Of a DNA stretch of 64,000 bases, positions 7,713 to 18,324 are shown piece after piece (the first letter of the stretch is position 1; each line of letters begins with the position of its first letter). A model generated the notes under the pieces. The model had not been told where the DNA came from, ran no database searches, and saw only the letters and a program-made list of their open reading frames with translations. This stretch comes from Proteus vulgaris. Its GTDB lineage: Bacteria > Pseudomonadota > Gammaproteobacteria > Enterobacterales > Enterobacteriaceae. The stretch covers positions 62,001-126,000 of the forward strand of contig NZ_JAEHOQ010000002.1 of the NCBI RefSeq assembly GCF_016239305.1. Direction: 5' to 3'. A program made the position numbers and the translations under genes.

Positions 7713-8507
7713 TTATGATTTTGTCATTATCGTTGATGTTAAATAGTTGACCTTTTGAATGATCTCGTCAAAAGGGATCGGTTTACTTTTATCACTATAA
7801 AATAATGTGTTATAAACATTTTTTGCTAAGTCATTATACAAATCTCCTTTTATTTTTGAATATTCCATATTTATCATCATATTATTTTCATTGAGGATAG
7901 TAGTAATGGAGTTATTATTTTCTTGAGTGTTGTTTTTTATTTTTACCAATTCATTTTTAAGAGGTTTAATAGTTAAGTTATTTTTTAAGATTTCATCTAT
8001 CTTTAGTGAAGATATTTTTTCCATTACATGAGTATCACGTAATAGTGATTGAATAATAGAGCTTTGGGCACATTTACTGTTTATTTCAATGTTATACTCC
8101 TTGCTCAATTCAACAAATATTTCTTTTCGATTTTCACCTGTTAAATGTTTATTTTTTTTAGCGCAAATATGATCAATTTCTCTATTAATTATGGCTGATA
8201 TAAGCGTAACTCTTTCTTCTTCTTTCCATTTTCCTATCATCTGCTCTAGTGTCAATTTCTTGGCTGTTGGCGAGTTTAAATCTTTTACCGTGCTTTCTAG
8301 CATCATAATCGCGAGTCTTTGACTTACATCTTTGAGATTAATGTCTGTTGATTTTTCTTTGTATCTCAATGAGGCAAATGTGTTTTTTGCTTCATTAATA
8401 TTTTTTAATAACGATTGATAATTTGAAATTTCATCAATTTTTACTGATTTTTTCTGATCTATCGCACGAGATACTCCATACTTATTTCCAAATAAAATAT
8501 TTCTCAT
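7713..8507 (-). CDS. Unrecognised 264-residue protein
   Basis: I do not recognise this protein. It is Lys/Asn/Ile-rich, has no signal peptide or membrane segment, and appears largely helical (for example residues 45-85 and 95-150). Its gene is more AT-rich than its neighbours and stands alone on the minus strand. The start is well supported: AAAGGGTGATGAA lies just upstream. The polar, serine-containing N-terminus without hydrophobic stretches would fit a secreted effector or a phage-type cargo protein, but that is only a guess. It may be horizontally acquired. Structure prediction would be the most informative next look. Confidence 0.7.
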   Translation of the reverse strand: MRNILFGNKYGVSRAIDQKKSVKIDEISNYQSLLKNINEAKNTFASLRYKEKSTDINLKDVSQRLAIMMLESTVKDLNSPTAKKLTLEQMIGKWKEEERVTLISAIINREIDHICAKKNKHLTGENRKEIFVELSKEYNIEINSKCAQSSIIQSLLRDTHVMEKISSLKIDEILKNNLTIKPLKNELVKIKNNTQENNNSITTILNENNMMINMEYSKIKGDLYNDLAKNVYNTLFYSDKSKPIPFDEIIQKVNYLTSTIMTKS

Positions 8508-8663
8508 TTCATCACCCTTTAAATATATAAAAATAATATTTTCTTATATTATTAAGCTAATAATTAAATACGTCTTTTAGAAATTGCACGATTATATTTA
8601 TTTTTAATTCAAAGATAAAAAAAGAGTGAAATATGTAAGTCGTCAAAAAATAACGTAAACAAT

Positions 8664-8693
8664 AAATAAAAAGAGGTGCAAAAAACACCCCTT
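8664..8693 (-). terminator. Terminator of the MFS gene
   Basis: On the minus strand an AAGGGGTG arm (8686-8693) pairs with CACCTCTT (8671-8678), with one mismatch, followed by TTTTATTT. It lies 22 bases after the MFS stop. Confidence 0.6.
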
Positions 8694-8714
8694 AATAGTT
8701 TGAGTATAGTAACT

Positions 8715-10130
8715 TTAGTATGAGCAGCGCGTTATTTTCCACGCTGTATAAATCGCCATTAATGGTGCTAACGCTAAAAATAAGAAAAGGGCAGATGCAG
8801 AAGAAGATAGCCCTTCCGGTGTACCACTATTAAAGCCATTTAAGTTTACTATCATACCTGCAAGAGCAGAACCGAGTGCAGTTGCAAATAACTGTACCGT
8901 GGTAATAGAGGCCCCCGCAATATCTTTATCTTGTTCTGACGCGACTTGTAATATTCGTGTTAATAGGTGTGGCCAACCAAAACCAATACCATATCCCACT
9001 AAGAATAAAGCGAATAAGATAATAGAAAGACTAACTGCGTTTTCTGATTGTAGCAGTGGGTTTGGAATAACAAACGCTAACACTAATAAACCAGCAAAAA
9101 CAATAATAGGACCACTTAAAATACTAAAACGCATTTTAGCACCTTGCCAGCTTGCACTAATGACTTCAGCAACTGTCCAGCCTAGCGCCATTAATGCACT
9201 CATATATCCAGATGCTAAAGGTGTTTGCAGATGTAAGCTTTGTAGATAATAAGGAACAAAGATCTCACACGTCATACCAATCGCTAATAACGAAATAGTC
9301 AGATACAAAAGCGCATGTAAAGAAAGACCTTTAAATGTATTGGCGGGTAATAACCGAACAGTAAGGCGTTTCTCACAAAAAATAAGTACGCCAATTAAAC
9401 CAAACACAGTCACGATACTGAGTAAATTAATGGTAAGGGAGGAAGAAAGACTACCAGAGGAAATAAGCAGAACTGCTACTGTTAAAATTATTAGTTGAAG
9501 ATAAGGTAGGCTTTGTGATGTTGATTTTGGAGCATCATTGTCATTCTTTGGTAAAATAAACCACAAATAAATACCATAAAAAAGCATGATAGGTAACATA
9601 ATACCAAAGGCATAACGCCAAGCATCTAATTGGGCAAAAATTCCACCAATAGCAGGACCAATTAATGTAGCAACACCCCACATGCCTGAAATTAATGCCA
9701 TTGCTCGTGGCCACAATGCTTGGTCATAAACGATATTCACCATAGCGTAAGAAAGCGCAAATAAAAGCCCACCGCCAAGGCCTTGAACAAATCGGCCAAT
9801 TAACATGACTTCCATTTTAGGTGCGATTGCACACAATAAACTACCAATAAAAAAAAGTACCGTTGCGATCAGATAGGCACCTTTGGCACCTAATAAACTT
9901 AATAAGCGTGCAGATAATACTGAGCCAATAATAGAGGCGGCAACAAACAGCGTGGTGTTCCATGCATATAATCCCATTCCGCCAATATCGGTTACGACTG
10001 AGGGTAAAATTGTGGTCGCCATTAAAATATTAATTGCGTGGATAACGACACCAAATGAAAGTGCAAATGAAATTGCCCCATTCCGTCCTGAGAAAAGATC
10101 ACGCCACTGGCTATTATTATCTGGGATCAT
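8715..10130 (-). CDS. MFS multidrug-type exporter
   Basis: A 471-residue major facilitator protein with about 14 predicted membrane helices. Visible motifs include RLLSLLGAKGAYLIATVLF in the loop 2-3 region and GRFVQGLGGGLLFALSYAM in helices 4-5, resembling antiporter motif C, plus GPAIGGIFA. It is therefore probably a proton-driven exporter of the DHA2 type. It is transcribed divergently from an HTH regulator gene with a 93-bp intergenic region that contains a perfect palindrome, so it is the likely target of that regulator. The exported compound is unknown. Confidence 0.85.
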   Translation of the reverse strand: MIPDNNSQWRDLFSGRNGAISFALSFGVVIHAINILMATTILPSVVTDIGGMGLYAWNTTLFVAASIIGSVLSARLLSLLGAKGAYLIATVLFFIGSLLCAIAPKMEVMLIGRFVQGLGGGLLFALSYAMVNIVYDQALWPRAMALISGMWGVATLIGPAIGGIFAQLDAWRYAFGIMLPIMLFYGIYLWFILPKNDNDAPKSTSQSLPYLQLIILTVAVLLISSGSLSSSLTINLLSIVTVFGLIGVLIFCEKRLTVRLLPANTFKGLSLHALLYLTISLLAIGMTCEIFVPYYLQSLHLQTPLASGYMSALMALGWTVAEVISASWQGAKMRFSILSGPIIVFAGLLVLAFVIPNPLLQSENAVSLSIILFALFLVGYGIGFGWPHLLTRILQVASEQDKDIAGASITTVQLFATALGSALAGMIVNLNGFNSGTPEGLSSSASALFLFLALAPLMAIYTAWKITRCSY

Positions 10131-10182
10131 TAGAAAAAATATCCTTCTTTTATTGCTATTACGACATAGCTTCGTTAAATTA

Positions 10183-10198
10183 CCAAGTTAAAACTTGG
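10183..10198. promoter_or_regulatory. Palindromic operator between MFS and regulator genes
   Basis: CCAAGTT-AA-AACTTGG, a perfect dyad in the divergent intergenic region. A further half-site AACTTGG occurs at 10236-10242 inside the first codons of the regulator gene. This fits autoregulation plus control of the MFS gene by the adjacent HTH protein. Confidence 0.6.
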
Positions 10199-10223
10199 AT
10201 TAATAAATACTGAGACGCCTAAT

Positions 10224-10874
10224 ATGTCAAGAAAAAACTTGGAATATAATTATCCTGCTCAACGTAGTGTTGGCGATAAAATTCTATTTTTAATTAAAAA
10301 ACATGGGCCAATGCAAGCAAATGATGTTGGTCAACGTCTTGGTACAAGTAGCGAAGCGGCAAGACAACAATTTGTAAAGCTTGCCAGCGCAGGATTGGTT
10401 GAAGCAATAACAGAGCCAAGAGGGGTTGGACGACCTATTCAATATTGGCACTTAACAGAATTAGGACAAAAGCAATTTCCAGATACTCATGCTGAATTAA
10501 CAGCGCAAATTCTGATGACTATTCGTGAAGAATTGGGTGAAGGTGCAATTGATAAAATTATTCTAGCACGAAAAAAACAGAGTTATGAACGCTACACACA
10601 AGCGATAAGAGAAGCAGATGAACTAACAGAACGCTTAGATATTTTAGCCACTCTACGTAGTCAAGAAGGCTATATGGCGCATTGGGAGCAAGTAAAAGAT
10701 AACGAATATCTATTTATTGAAGATCATTGCCCAATTTGTGCAGCAGCTAAAGTGTGCCAAGGTTTTTGTAATACAGAGAAAGAGATATTTTCTGAAACAC
10801 TAGGAGTAGAACTGCAACGTGTTGAATATATCTTAGAAGGCGCGAGACGTTGTGCCTACCGTATTAAAATCTAA
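10224..10874 (+). CDS. HTH transcriptional regulator with cysteine-rich C-terminus
   Basis: A 216-residue protein. The N-terminal winged HTH (about residues 12-75; ...MQANDVGQRLGTSSEAARQQFVKLASAGLV... and GVGRPIQYWHLTELG) is of the ArsR/SufR-like COG2345 type. The C-terminus has five cysteines: CPIC at about 172-175, then C181, C185 and C210. In SufR-like proteins such cysteines hold an iron-sulfur cluster, so redox, iron or nitrosative signals may control DNA binding. Its neighbour is a divergent MFS exporter gene, and the shared intergenic palindrome is its likely operator. The ribosome site before ATG 10224 is weak. Confidence 0.8.
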   Translation: MSRKNLEYNYPAQRSVGDKILFLIKKHGPMQANDVGQRLGTSSEAARQQFVKLASAGLVEAITEPRGVGRPIQYWHLTELGQKQFPDTHAELTAQILMTIREELGEGAIDKIILARKKQSYERYTQAIREADELTERLDILATLRSQEGYMAHWEQVKDNEYLFIEDHCPICAAAKVCQGFCNTEKEIFSETLGVELQRVEYILEGARRCAYRIKI

Positions 10875-10897
10875 TTTTATTAAGCCTAAAACAATAA

Positions 10898-10926
10898 AAG
10901 CAAAAACCGCGCATTAAAGCGCGGTT
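10898..10926 (-). terminator. Terminator of the glg operon
   Basis: On the minus strand AACCGCGC (10919-10926) pairs with GCGCGGTT (10905-10912), followed by TTTTGCTTTT. GC-rich 8-bp stem with U-run just after glgP. Confidence 0.88.
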
Positions 10927-10958
10927 ACTGTTCTGTCCTTAGAAATTTAGCTTAGTTT

Positions 10959-13409
10959 TTACAATGTAATCGCAGACGCTTTCCAAATTCGTTGCATATA
11001 TTCTGTTACCGCACGATCCGCAGAAAAATAGCCCATTTGGCAGATATTTAATGCAGATTTTTTCAACCAAGCATCTTCATCTTGATAAAGCACATCAACA
11101 TTATCTTGCGTATCAACATAGCTACGATAATCAGCTAATACCTGATAATAATCACCAAACTCAATTAAGCTATCGAAAATTGATTTGTATTTATCAGGGC
11201 AATTTGGATTAAAGAAACCATTAGCGATTTGATTAAGAGCAGTGTGTAATTCAATATCTTCATCGTAATAACGACGTGGAGAATAACGCTGTCTTAACTC
11301 TGCCACTTCTTGTGCATTGTGACCAAAGATAAACATATTATCAAAACCAACATGCTCACCAATCTCAATATTAGCACCGTCAAGTGTACCGATAGTTAAT
11401 GCGCCATTTAGGGCAAATTTCATATTCCCTGTACCAGAAGCTTCTGTGCCTGCTAATGATATTTGTTCAGATAAATCTGCCGCGGGGATAATGTGTTGCG
11501 CTAAACTTACGCCGTAGTTAGGAATAAAGATCACTTTTAGTTTATCTTTAATACGCTCGTCATTATTAATCTTACTGGCAATATCGTTGATAAGATTGAT
11601 AATTTTCTTCGCATTATAATAAGCTGATGCAGCTTTACCTCCAAAAATAAATACTCGAGGTACCCAGTTTTTCTCTGGATTTTCTAAAATGCGATTATAA
11701 CGAGTGATAATACCTAACACATTGAGAAGTTGGCGTTTATATTCATGAATACGTTTAATTTGTACATCAAATAACGCATCAGGATTAATTGTAATATTCA
11801 AATCTTGCTGAATAATATTAGCTAAGTTTTGTTTATTCAGTCTCTTTGAATCTTTTAATTGGTGTAAGAAATCGTTATCTTTCACCAGTGGCATTAATTC
11901 ACCTAATTGTTCTAAATTGGTTCGCCAGTTAGTACCAATCTGGTTATCAATGACTTGAGAAAGAGAAGGGTTGGCTAAAGCCAGCCAACGACGTGGTGTT
12001 ATGCCATTGGTAATATTGCAGAATTTCTTAGGATAGATCATCGCAAAATCAGCAAATAAGGATTGCACCATTAATTGGCTATGGAGTTCAGAAACACCAT
12101 TAACTTGATGGCTAATAATTACCGCAAGCCAAGCCATACGGATATTACGTCCATTTTCTTCATCAATAATAGAAACACGACGTGATAAATCGTTATCATT
12201 AGGATATTGTTCTCTAACTTGTTTTAAGAATTTATCATTGATTTGGAAAATAATTTGTAAATGGCGAGGAAGTACGCGTCCTATCATATCAACAGGCCAA
12301 GTTTCTAATGCCTCACCCATTAATGTATGATTGGTGTATGAGAATATACAGATTGTTTGTTCCCATGCTTCACCCCAGCTAAATCCATGATTATCAATAA
12401 GCTGACGCATTAATTCAGGAATAGCAAGAACAGGGTGAGTATCGTTGAGGTGAATAGCAATAAAGTCTTTTAAATTATCGAAGCGTTGATGAAGATGATA
12501 ATGACGTTGCAAAATATCTTGAATAGAAGCGCTGACTAAAAAATATTCTTGCTGCAAACGCAACATCTTACCTGATATAGTTGAGTCATCAGGGTAAAGA
12601 ATACGAGAGATATTTTCAGAGCGATCTTTGGCTTCTGTCGCCTCAAGGTATTCACCTTTATTAAATTTACCTAAATTAAATGCACCATTTGCTTTAGCAG
12701 ACCATAACCTGATGGTATCTGTTGCTTGTGTATTATAACCAGGAACAATAGAGTCATAAGGTTGAGCCAGCACATTTAAGGTATCAACCCAATAACTTTT
12801 CTCGCCTTCTTGTTGTAAACGCCCGCCAAAATCTACTTCAAATTGCACATCATGGCGAGGAAATTCCCAAGGATTACCTTTTTCAAGCCAATTATCCGCA
12901 ACTTCATGTTGTTCACCATTTTGAATTTGCTGGCGGAACATACCGTATTCATAGCGAATACCATAGCCTGTCACCGGATAACCTAATGTGGCACAAGAAT
13001 CAATAAAACACGCTGCTAAACGACCTAAACCACCATTACCTAAACCTGGATCTGGCTCAAGTTCAATTTGCTTTTCAAGATCAAGTCCTAATTCTTTTAA
13101 TGCCTCTTTAACTTCGTTATAAACCCCTAAAGAGAGCATTGCATTCGTTAAAAAACGCCCCATAAGAAACTCCATCGAAATGTAATAAACCTGTTTTACT
13201 TTCGGTGAAAGTTCCGCTTTAGTTGATTTTAACCAACGTTCAACTAAACGGTCTCGTATAGCGTAGGATGTTGCGTTTAACCAATCTGTTGGCGTGGCAT
13301 ATTTAGGCGAAGTACCAACAATAAACATCAGTTTATAGACAATAGAACGTTTTAACGATTCAACATCCTTATTTGGTGATAAATAATCAAATTCACATAA
13401 ACTTTTCAT
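10959..13409 (-). CDS. glgP: Glycogen/maltodextrin phosphorylase GlgP
   Basis: An 816-residue glycosyltransferase family 35 protein, essentially the length of E. coli GlgP (815). Diagnostic stretches include [18 protein letters not shown] near residue 120, [17 protein letters not shown] and the PLP-lysine segment [19 protein letters not shown] near residue 650. It releases glucose-1-phosphate from the non-reducing ends of glycogen in the cytoplasm. It is the last gene of glgBXCAP and is followed by a strong terminator. AAAGAGA lies before the ATG. The 43-base gap after glgA holds no obvious terminator, so it is cotranscribed. Confidence 0.97.
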   Translation of the reverse strand: MKSLCEFDYLSPNKDVESLKRSIVYKLMFIVGTSPKYATPTDWLNATSYAIRDRLVERWLKSTKAELSPKVKQVYYISMEFLMGRFLTNAMLSLGVYNEVKEALKELGLDLEKQIELEPDPGLGNGGLGRLAACFIDSCATLGYPVTGYGIRYEYGMFRQQIQNGEQHEVADNWLEKGNPWEFPRHDVQFEVDFGGRLQQEGEKSYWVDTLNVLAQPYDSIVPGYNTQATDTIRLWSAKANGAFNLGKFNKGEYLEATEAKDRSENISRILYPDDSTISGKMLRLQQEYFLVSASIQDILQRHYHLHQRFDNLKDFIAIHLNDTHPVLAIPELMRQLIDNHGFSWGEAWEQTICIFSYTNHTLMGEALETWPVDMIGRVLPRHLQIIFQINDKFLKQVREQYPNDNDLSRRVSIIDEENGRNIRMAWLAVIISHQVNGVSELHSQLMVQSLFADFAMIYPKKFCNITNGITPRRWLALANPSLSQVIDNQIGTNWRTNLEQLGELMPLVKDNDFLHQLKDSKRLNKQNLANIIQQDLNITINPDALFDVQIKRIHEYKRQLLNVLGIITRYNRILENPEKNWVPRVFIFGGKAASAYYNAKKIINLINDIASKINNDERIKDKLKVIFIPNYGVSLAQHIIPAADLSEQISLAGTEASGTGNMKFALNGALTIGTLDGANIEIGEHVGFDNMFIFGHNAQEVAELRQRYSPRRYYDEDIELHTALNQIANGFFNPNCPDKYKSIFDSLIEFGDYYQVLADYRSYVDTQDNVDVLYQDEDAWLKKSALNICQMGYFSADRAVTEYMQRIWKASAITL

Positions 13410-13452
13410 TATAAATCTCTTTTAGTGATCTACAGGTCAAATAGACATGTGT

Positions 13453-14886
13453 CTATAAACGGTGATACAGCGTTGCATATGTCTTTGCCGCCGTTTCCCA
13501 ACTAAAAATAGTTTGGCTCATGGCATCTGTTTGAACTTGTTGCCATTGTTTTGGCATTCCCCACAAGGTAAATGCTCGATTGATAGCAAGACGCAAATCA
13601 TCAGGTGTTGCTTCATGGAAAACAAAACCTGTGGCTTGGTGACGGGCTAGGTTTTCTAATGAACAATCATTCACCGTATCAGCTAATCCACCGGTGTGTC
13701 TCACTAAAGGAAGTGCACCGTATTTCAAGCCATATAACTGAGTTAACCCACAAGGTTCAAAACGACTAGGTACCATAATCACATCAGCACCTGCGACAAT
13801 TTGGTGTGAAAAACTTTCGTCATAGCCAATATGAGTAGCAACATGTTGAGGGTATTGTTGTTGAGCATGTAAAAATAACGATTCAAGATGACTATCACCT
13901 GTGCCTAACAACACAAATTGACCGCCTTGATCAACAATATCAGGTAATACGTCAATCACTAAATCAAGTCCTTTTTGTGATGTTAAACGGCTCACAACAG
14001 CAAAAAGAGGGGCATTGTTATTAACAGGTAAACCGCATTTTTTCTGTAAGGCGATTTTATTTTCTAGACGCTTATTGAGGTTATTTACATCATAGCGACG
14101 TGTAATTAAGTTATCCGTTGCAGGATCCCAAATCGCCTCATCTATGCCATTTAATATGCCACTTAATCGATGTTCATCCGTACGTTGACGTAATAAGCCT
14201 TCAAGTCCATAACCAAATTCAGGGCGAGTTATCTCTTTGGCATACGTTGGGCTAACCGTCGTAATATGATTTGCATAAAATAAGCCCGCTTTTAAGAACG
14301 AAATTTGCCCATAATATTCCAGCCCATTAATTGAAAAGCTGTAATCAGGTAATTCAAGTTGATGTAGATGAGAAGGTGAAAACTCGCCTTTATAAGCTAG
14401 GTTATGAACTGTAAAAACGGATTTTGCAGGGTAGTGTTTTACAGCCAAATAAGCGCAAGCTAGCCCCGCATGCCAGTCGTGAGCATGAACAATATCAGCA
14501 TGCCATAAAGGATCTAATCCCGCGGTTAATTCACTGGCAACCCAACCTAATAGGGCAAAACGAAAAACATTATCACTATAGGCATGTTGATATTCATCGT
14601 GATAAGGACTGCCTGCTCGTTGATAAAGATGAGGTGCATCAATAAGATAAATATCAACACCTTGGTATTGTCCATAAAGCAAAGAAATATTACCTGCAAA
14701 AGTATCAACATTAGTGACTAATTTAAGATCAGCAATATTATCTTTAATCGCAGGAAACGCAGGTATAACAACCCGCGCATCTAAGCCTATTTTTTTCTGA
14801 GCTAGAGGCAAAGAGCCCATAACATCAGCTAATCCCCCTGTTTTTAGCAGAGGGAATAACTCAGAACAACAGTGAAGCACATTCAC
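13453..14886 (-). CDS. glgA: Glycogen synthase GlgA
   Basis: A 477-residue GT5 glycogen synthase, identical in length to E. coli GlgA. The ADP-glucose-binding KTGGLADV motif is at residues 16-23, with a C-terminal [18 protein letters not shown] signature near residue 375. It transfers glucose from ADP-glucose to the growing alpha-1,4 chain. The start codon is GTG at 14886, which overlaps the glgC stop by four bases (GTGA), giving translational coupling to the gene that makes its substrate. The N-terminus [18 protein letters not shown] aligns with the family start, supporting GTG. Confidence 0.97.
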   Translation of the reverse strand: MNVLHCCSELFPLLKTGGLADVMGSLPLAQKKIGLDARVVIPAFPAIKDNIADLKLVTNVDTFAGNISLLYGQYQGVDIYLIDAPHLYQRAGSPYHDEYQHAYSDNVFRFALLGWVASELTAGLDPLWHADIVHAHDWHAGLACAYLAVKHYPAKSVFTVHNLAYKGEFSPSHLHQLELPDYSFSINGLEYYGQISFLKAGLFYANHITTVSPTYAKEITRPEFGYGLEGLLRQRTDEHRLSGILNGIDEAIWDPATDNLITRRYDVNNLNKRLENKIALQKKCGLPVNNNAPLFAVVSRLTSQKGLDLVIDVLPDIVDQGGQFVLLGTGDSHLESLFLHAQQQYPQHVATHIGYDESFSHQIVAGADVIMVPSRFEPCGLTQLYGLKYGALPLVRHTGGLADTVNDCSLENLARHQATGFVFHEATPDDLRLAINRAFTLWGMPKQWQQVQTDAMSQTIFSWETAAKTYATLYHRL

Positions 14887-16232
14887 GAAAATGCCTCCTC
14901 ATTTTGAGGTTTTTGTTCTGCATTTTTTTCAGTTGGTTTTTCTTTTTCTTGATGCGCTAATAGCTCAAGCATTTCTCTTGTCACTAGCACAATACCTTCT
15001 TCAGTACGGTGAAAACGTGCCGTATCATCTTCTGCATTCATACCAATGACTGTCCCTTCAGGGATAGTACAACTACGTTCGATAATACAACGTTTTAAGT
15101 AACAGTGATGACTCACGGTAACATCAGGTAAAATGACAGAATCTTCAATGTGGCAGAAAGATTCAACGCGAACCAATGGGAATAAGACAGAAGAATAGAG
15201 GGTTGAACCATTGATAATACAGCCATCTGCAATCAAAGAGTTCATCATTTGCCCATGTTCACCATGATTATCTTGTACAAATTTTGCAGGTGGTAGAGGG
15301 GTCATAAAGGTACGAATTGGCCACTCTTTGGCATACATATCAAGCTCTGGTGTCACTGAGGCTAAATCAAGGTTTGCAGACCAATAGGCTTCAATGGTTC
15401 CTACATCACGCCAATAAGGGGCTACAGATGGATCAGAGCTAACGCAAGATAGTTCAAATGGATGAGCTAACACATCACCACGTTCAGTGATTTTAGGAAT
15501 AATATCTTGGCCAAAATCATGATGTGAGTCGGGATCACGGCTATCTTCTTCTAATAAATCAAATAGATAATCTCTATCAACAACATAAATCCCCATACTC
15601 GCTAATGAATGATTTGGATCATCAGGAATGCATGGTGGGTTTGATGGTTTTTCTAGAAAATTTAGTACGCGACGATTTTCATCGATATCCATAATACCAA
15701 ACTGAAATGCATCTTCTTTGGGAACTCGAATACAGGCAACGGTAAATTTTGATTTATTTTCAACGTGATCAAGCAATAAACGCGCATAATTCATTTTATA
15801 AATATGATCACCCGCTAAAATCACCACATATTTAGCTTTGTAACTACGAAGAATATCAAGGTTTTGATATACCGCATCAGCCGTCCCCATATACCAATGA
15901 TCAGTATTACAACGTTGTTGAGCCGGCAATAAATCAACAAATTCATTCATATCTTCGTTAAAAAACGACCAACCGCGTTGAATATGTTGGACGAGGGAGT
16001 GCGATTGATACTGAGTTATTACACCAATGCGACGGATCCCTGAATTAAGGCAGTTTGATAGCGTAAAGTCGATAATTCGAAATTTCCCACCAAAGAAAAC
16101 CGCCGGTTTTGCACGTTTCGCTGTCAATGCTTTTAAACGCGTGCCACGACCTCCAGCTAAAACGAGCGCAATTGCCTCTTTAGGAAGTTGTTGTGCCAAC
16201 ATTAATTTTTGGCCTTGTTCTGTTGTCATCAT
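14883..16232 (-). CDS. glgC: Glucose-1-phosphate adenylyltransferase GlgC
   Basis: A 449-residue ADP-glucose pyrophosphorylase. It has the nucleotide-binding [22 protein letters not shown] (from about residue 24), [26 protein letters not shown] and a C-terminal left-handed beta-helix. It makes ADP-glucose, the committed step of bacterial glycogen synthesis, and the family is activated by fructose-1,6-bisphosphate and inhibited by AMP. It is about 18 residues longer than E. coli GlgC because of a charged Glu/Lys/Asn-rich tail after residue 430. A GGAGTG site lies upstream of the doubled ATG. Its stop overlaps the glgA start. Confidence 0.97.
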   Translation of the reverse strand: MMTTEQGQKLMLAQQLPKEAIALVLAGGRGTRLKALTAKRAKPAVFFGGKFRIIDFTLSNCLNSGIRRIGVITQYQSHSLVQHIQRGWSFFNEDMNEFVDLLPAQQRCNTDHWYMGTADAVYQNLDILRSYKAKYVVILAGDHIYKMNYARLLLDHVENKSKFTVACIRVPKEDAFQFGIMDIDENRRVLNFLEKPSNPPCIPDDPNHSLASMGIYVVDRDYLFDLLEEDSRDPDSHHDFGQDIIPKITERGDVLAHPFELSCVSSDPSVAPYWRDVGTIEAYWSANLDLASVTPELDMYAKEWPIRTFMTPLPPAKFVQDNHGEHGQMMNSLIADGCIINGSTLYSSVLFPLVRVESFCHIEDSVILPDVTVSHHCYLKRCIIERSCTIPEGTVIGMNAEDDTARFHRTEEGIVLVTREMLELLAHQEKEKPTEKNAEQKPQNEEAFS

Positions 16233-16253
16233 AGTTATAGCACTCCAATCAAA

Positions 16254-18323
16254 TTACTTAACTTGGGAGGAAATATTGGGTAATTTTTCAGTAGAAGACT
16301 GAGTATAAAAAACGCTATTTCGCCAAAGGGTGATACTGTTAGGTTGTACTTCACAATGCTGAGATTGTGTTGGGTGACAAAGAGGCCAGCTAGCCGTATC
16401 AAGCAAGCAAGACCAAGACCCATCAGGTAAAGAAAAGACAGCTCTGTTTCTTAATGGATTAATCATTAAAATCCATTGTTGCGCTAAAAAAAGTTGTAAT
16501 GGTGAGGGCGGAAGTTGTTGCCAATCTTCATAGCTCATTGGTTGAGCATCTTGATTAAGCCAAATAACATTTTCGCTATCTTCTTCCCACCATTTAAGAG
16601 AACTTAAAGGTGTAATTTGGTGACGTAATTCAATAAGGTGGCGAATGTAATCAGTTAAGTTATAAGGTTGTTGAAACCATTTGATCCAACTGACTTTATT
16701 ATCCTGACAATAAGCGTTGTTATTACCATATTGCGTATTACCCACTTCATCACCAGCAAGTAAATGAGGTGTTCCCCTAGAAAGCAGTAAGGTTGCCAAC
16801 ATATTCCTAGTCGCAAGCAATCTGTATTGACCTATTTTTTCGTTAACTATCAAACCCTCTTCACCAAAATTCACACTGTAATTGGTGTTATGTCCATCTA
16901 GGTTTGATTCTCCATTTTCCTCGTTATGTTTATTCTGATAACTCACTAAATCCCGTAGTGTAAAGCCATCATGGCTCGTTATCATATTGACACTAGAATA
17001 GGGAGGGCGTCCGTTTTTATGGTATAGCTTTGCAGAGCCAGTAATGTTGTCTGCAAATGTTGCAATAGACACATCTCGCCATAACCAAAAACGACGAATA
17101 ACATCACGATAGCGGTCATTCCATTCTGTAAATGGAACTGGGAAATTGCCGACTTGATAACCATCAGAGCCTAAATCCCATGGCTCTGCGATAAGCTTAA
17201 TGCGTGAGAGAAGCGGATCTTGGCGAATAGCCGTTAATAATGGCGATTGTGTATCAAAATAAGGAACACGACCAAGACTTGTTGCTAAATCAAAGCGGAA
17301 ACCATCAATATGAAATTCAGTAACCCAATAGCGTAGGCAATCCATTACCCACTGCACTGTTTCAGGGCGACTTAAATTAAGAGTATTGCCACACCCCGTC
17401 CAATTTTGAGCTTTGTTTTCATCGTTTAACCAATAATAGCTTTGGTTATCAATACCGCGTTGAGAAACAATATAACCTTCAAATTGGTCACTTAATTCCG
17501 CAGTGTGATTGAATACTACATCTAGGATGACTTCAATATTGGCTTTATGTAAGCATCTTACTGCTTCTCGAAATTCATCAATAATATTCCGGCCTGTGTT
17601 GGAATAATATTGTGTCGATAAAGCAAAAGGCGCTAATACGTTATAACCCCAATAATTTTTTAATCCGATTTTATGAAGATGTGGCTCTGTTAAATGATAT
17701 TGAACTGGCAATAATTCCAATGCCGTAATACCTAGTTTTTTCAGATGAGAAATAAAAGCAGGGTGGCCTAATGCAGCATAAGTTCCCGCAATTTTTTCAG
17801 GTATATCTGGATGAAGTTTTGTTAGTCCTTTGACATGCCCTTCATAAATAATAGTTTCAGACCAAGGTGTATTTAAGCGTTGATAAGTGCCTTTTTCTTT
17901 ATAATAGTGGCAAAAATAACCACTATCATCCGTGATAACTGCTTTAGGTGTTATCGCACTATCATCATGTTCTAATGCATTAAAAACAGGAGATGTATAA
18001 GGCAAGGTGTTGTTCACAATGCCTGTGACTTGTTTCGCATAAGGATCTAATAACAACTGTTGAGGTTGATAGAATAATCCTTGTTCTGGGTTCCATTCGC
18101 CTTCTACACGATAACCATAATGCAAGCCCGGCCCTGCACCAGGTAAGTATCCATGCCAAATAGATCCCGTTTTGCCGGGTAATGGATAGCGGATCTCTTT
18201 GCCTGCTTTATCAAATAGGCAGAGTATGACTTTAGTGGCATTTTCACTAAAGAGTGTAAAATTTACTCCATAGCCATCATAATGACTGCCCATAGGAAAA
18301 GGGCGACCATAATCTAAAGACAT
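16254..18323 (-). CDS. glgX: Glycogen debranching enzyme GlgX
   Basis: A 689-residue GH13 enzyme with an N-terminal CBM48-like domain (YDGYGVNFTLFSENATKV) and the catalytic barrel. Conserved regions include DVVFNHTAE, DGFRFDLATSLGR (nucleophile Asp), LIAEPWDLG (acid/base Glu) and NMITSHDGFTLRDLVSY. It hydrolyses alpha-1,6 branches of limit dextrins left by GlgP. AAGGA lies before the ATG, and only one base separates it from the glgB stop. The C-terminal part is a little longer than in E. coli GlgX (657 residues). Confidence 0.96.
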   Translation of the reverse strand: MSLDYGRPFPMGSHYDGYGVNFTLFSENATKVILCLFDKAGKEIRYPLPGKTGSIWHGYLPGAGPGLHYGYRVEGEWNPEQGLFYQPQQLLLDPYAKQVTGIVNNTLPYTSPVFNALEHDDSAITPKAVITDDSGYFCHYYKEKGTYQRLNTPWSETIIYEGHVKGLTKLHPDIPEKIAGTYAALGHPAFISHLKKLGITALELLPVQYHLTEPHLHKIGLKNYWGYNVLAPFALSTQYYSNTGRNIIDEFREAVRCLHKANIEVILDVVFNHTAELSDQFEGYIVSQRGIDNQSYYWLNDENKAQNWTGCGNTLNLSRPETVQWVMDCLRYWVTEFHIDGFRFDLATSLGRVPYFDTQSPLLTAIRQDPLLSRIKLIAEPWDLGSDGYQVGNFPVPFTEWNDRYRDVIRRFWLWRDVSIATFADNITGSAKLYHKNGRPPYSSVNMITSHDGFTLRDLVSYQNKHNEENGESNLDGHNTNYSVNFGEEGLIVNEKIGQYRLLATRNMLATLLLSRGTPHLLAGDEVGNTQYGNNNAYCQDNKVSWIKWFQQPYNLTDYIRHLIELRHQITPLSSLKWWEEDSENVIWLNQDAQPMSYEDWQQLPPSPLQLFLAQQWILMINPLRNRAVFSLPDGSWSCLLDTASWPLCHPTQSQHCEVQPNSITLWRNSVFYTQSSTEKLPNISSQVK

Positions 18324-18324
18324 A

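Noticed and set aside
8899-9249. 116-codon plus-strand frame inside the MFS gene
   Set aside because: Antisense shadow of a membrane-protein gene.
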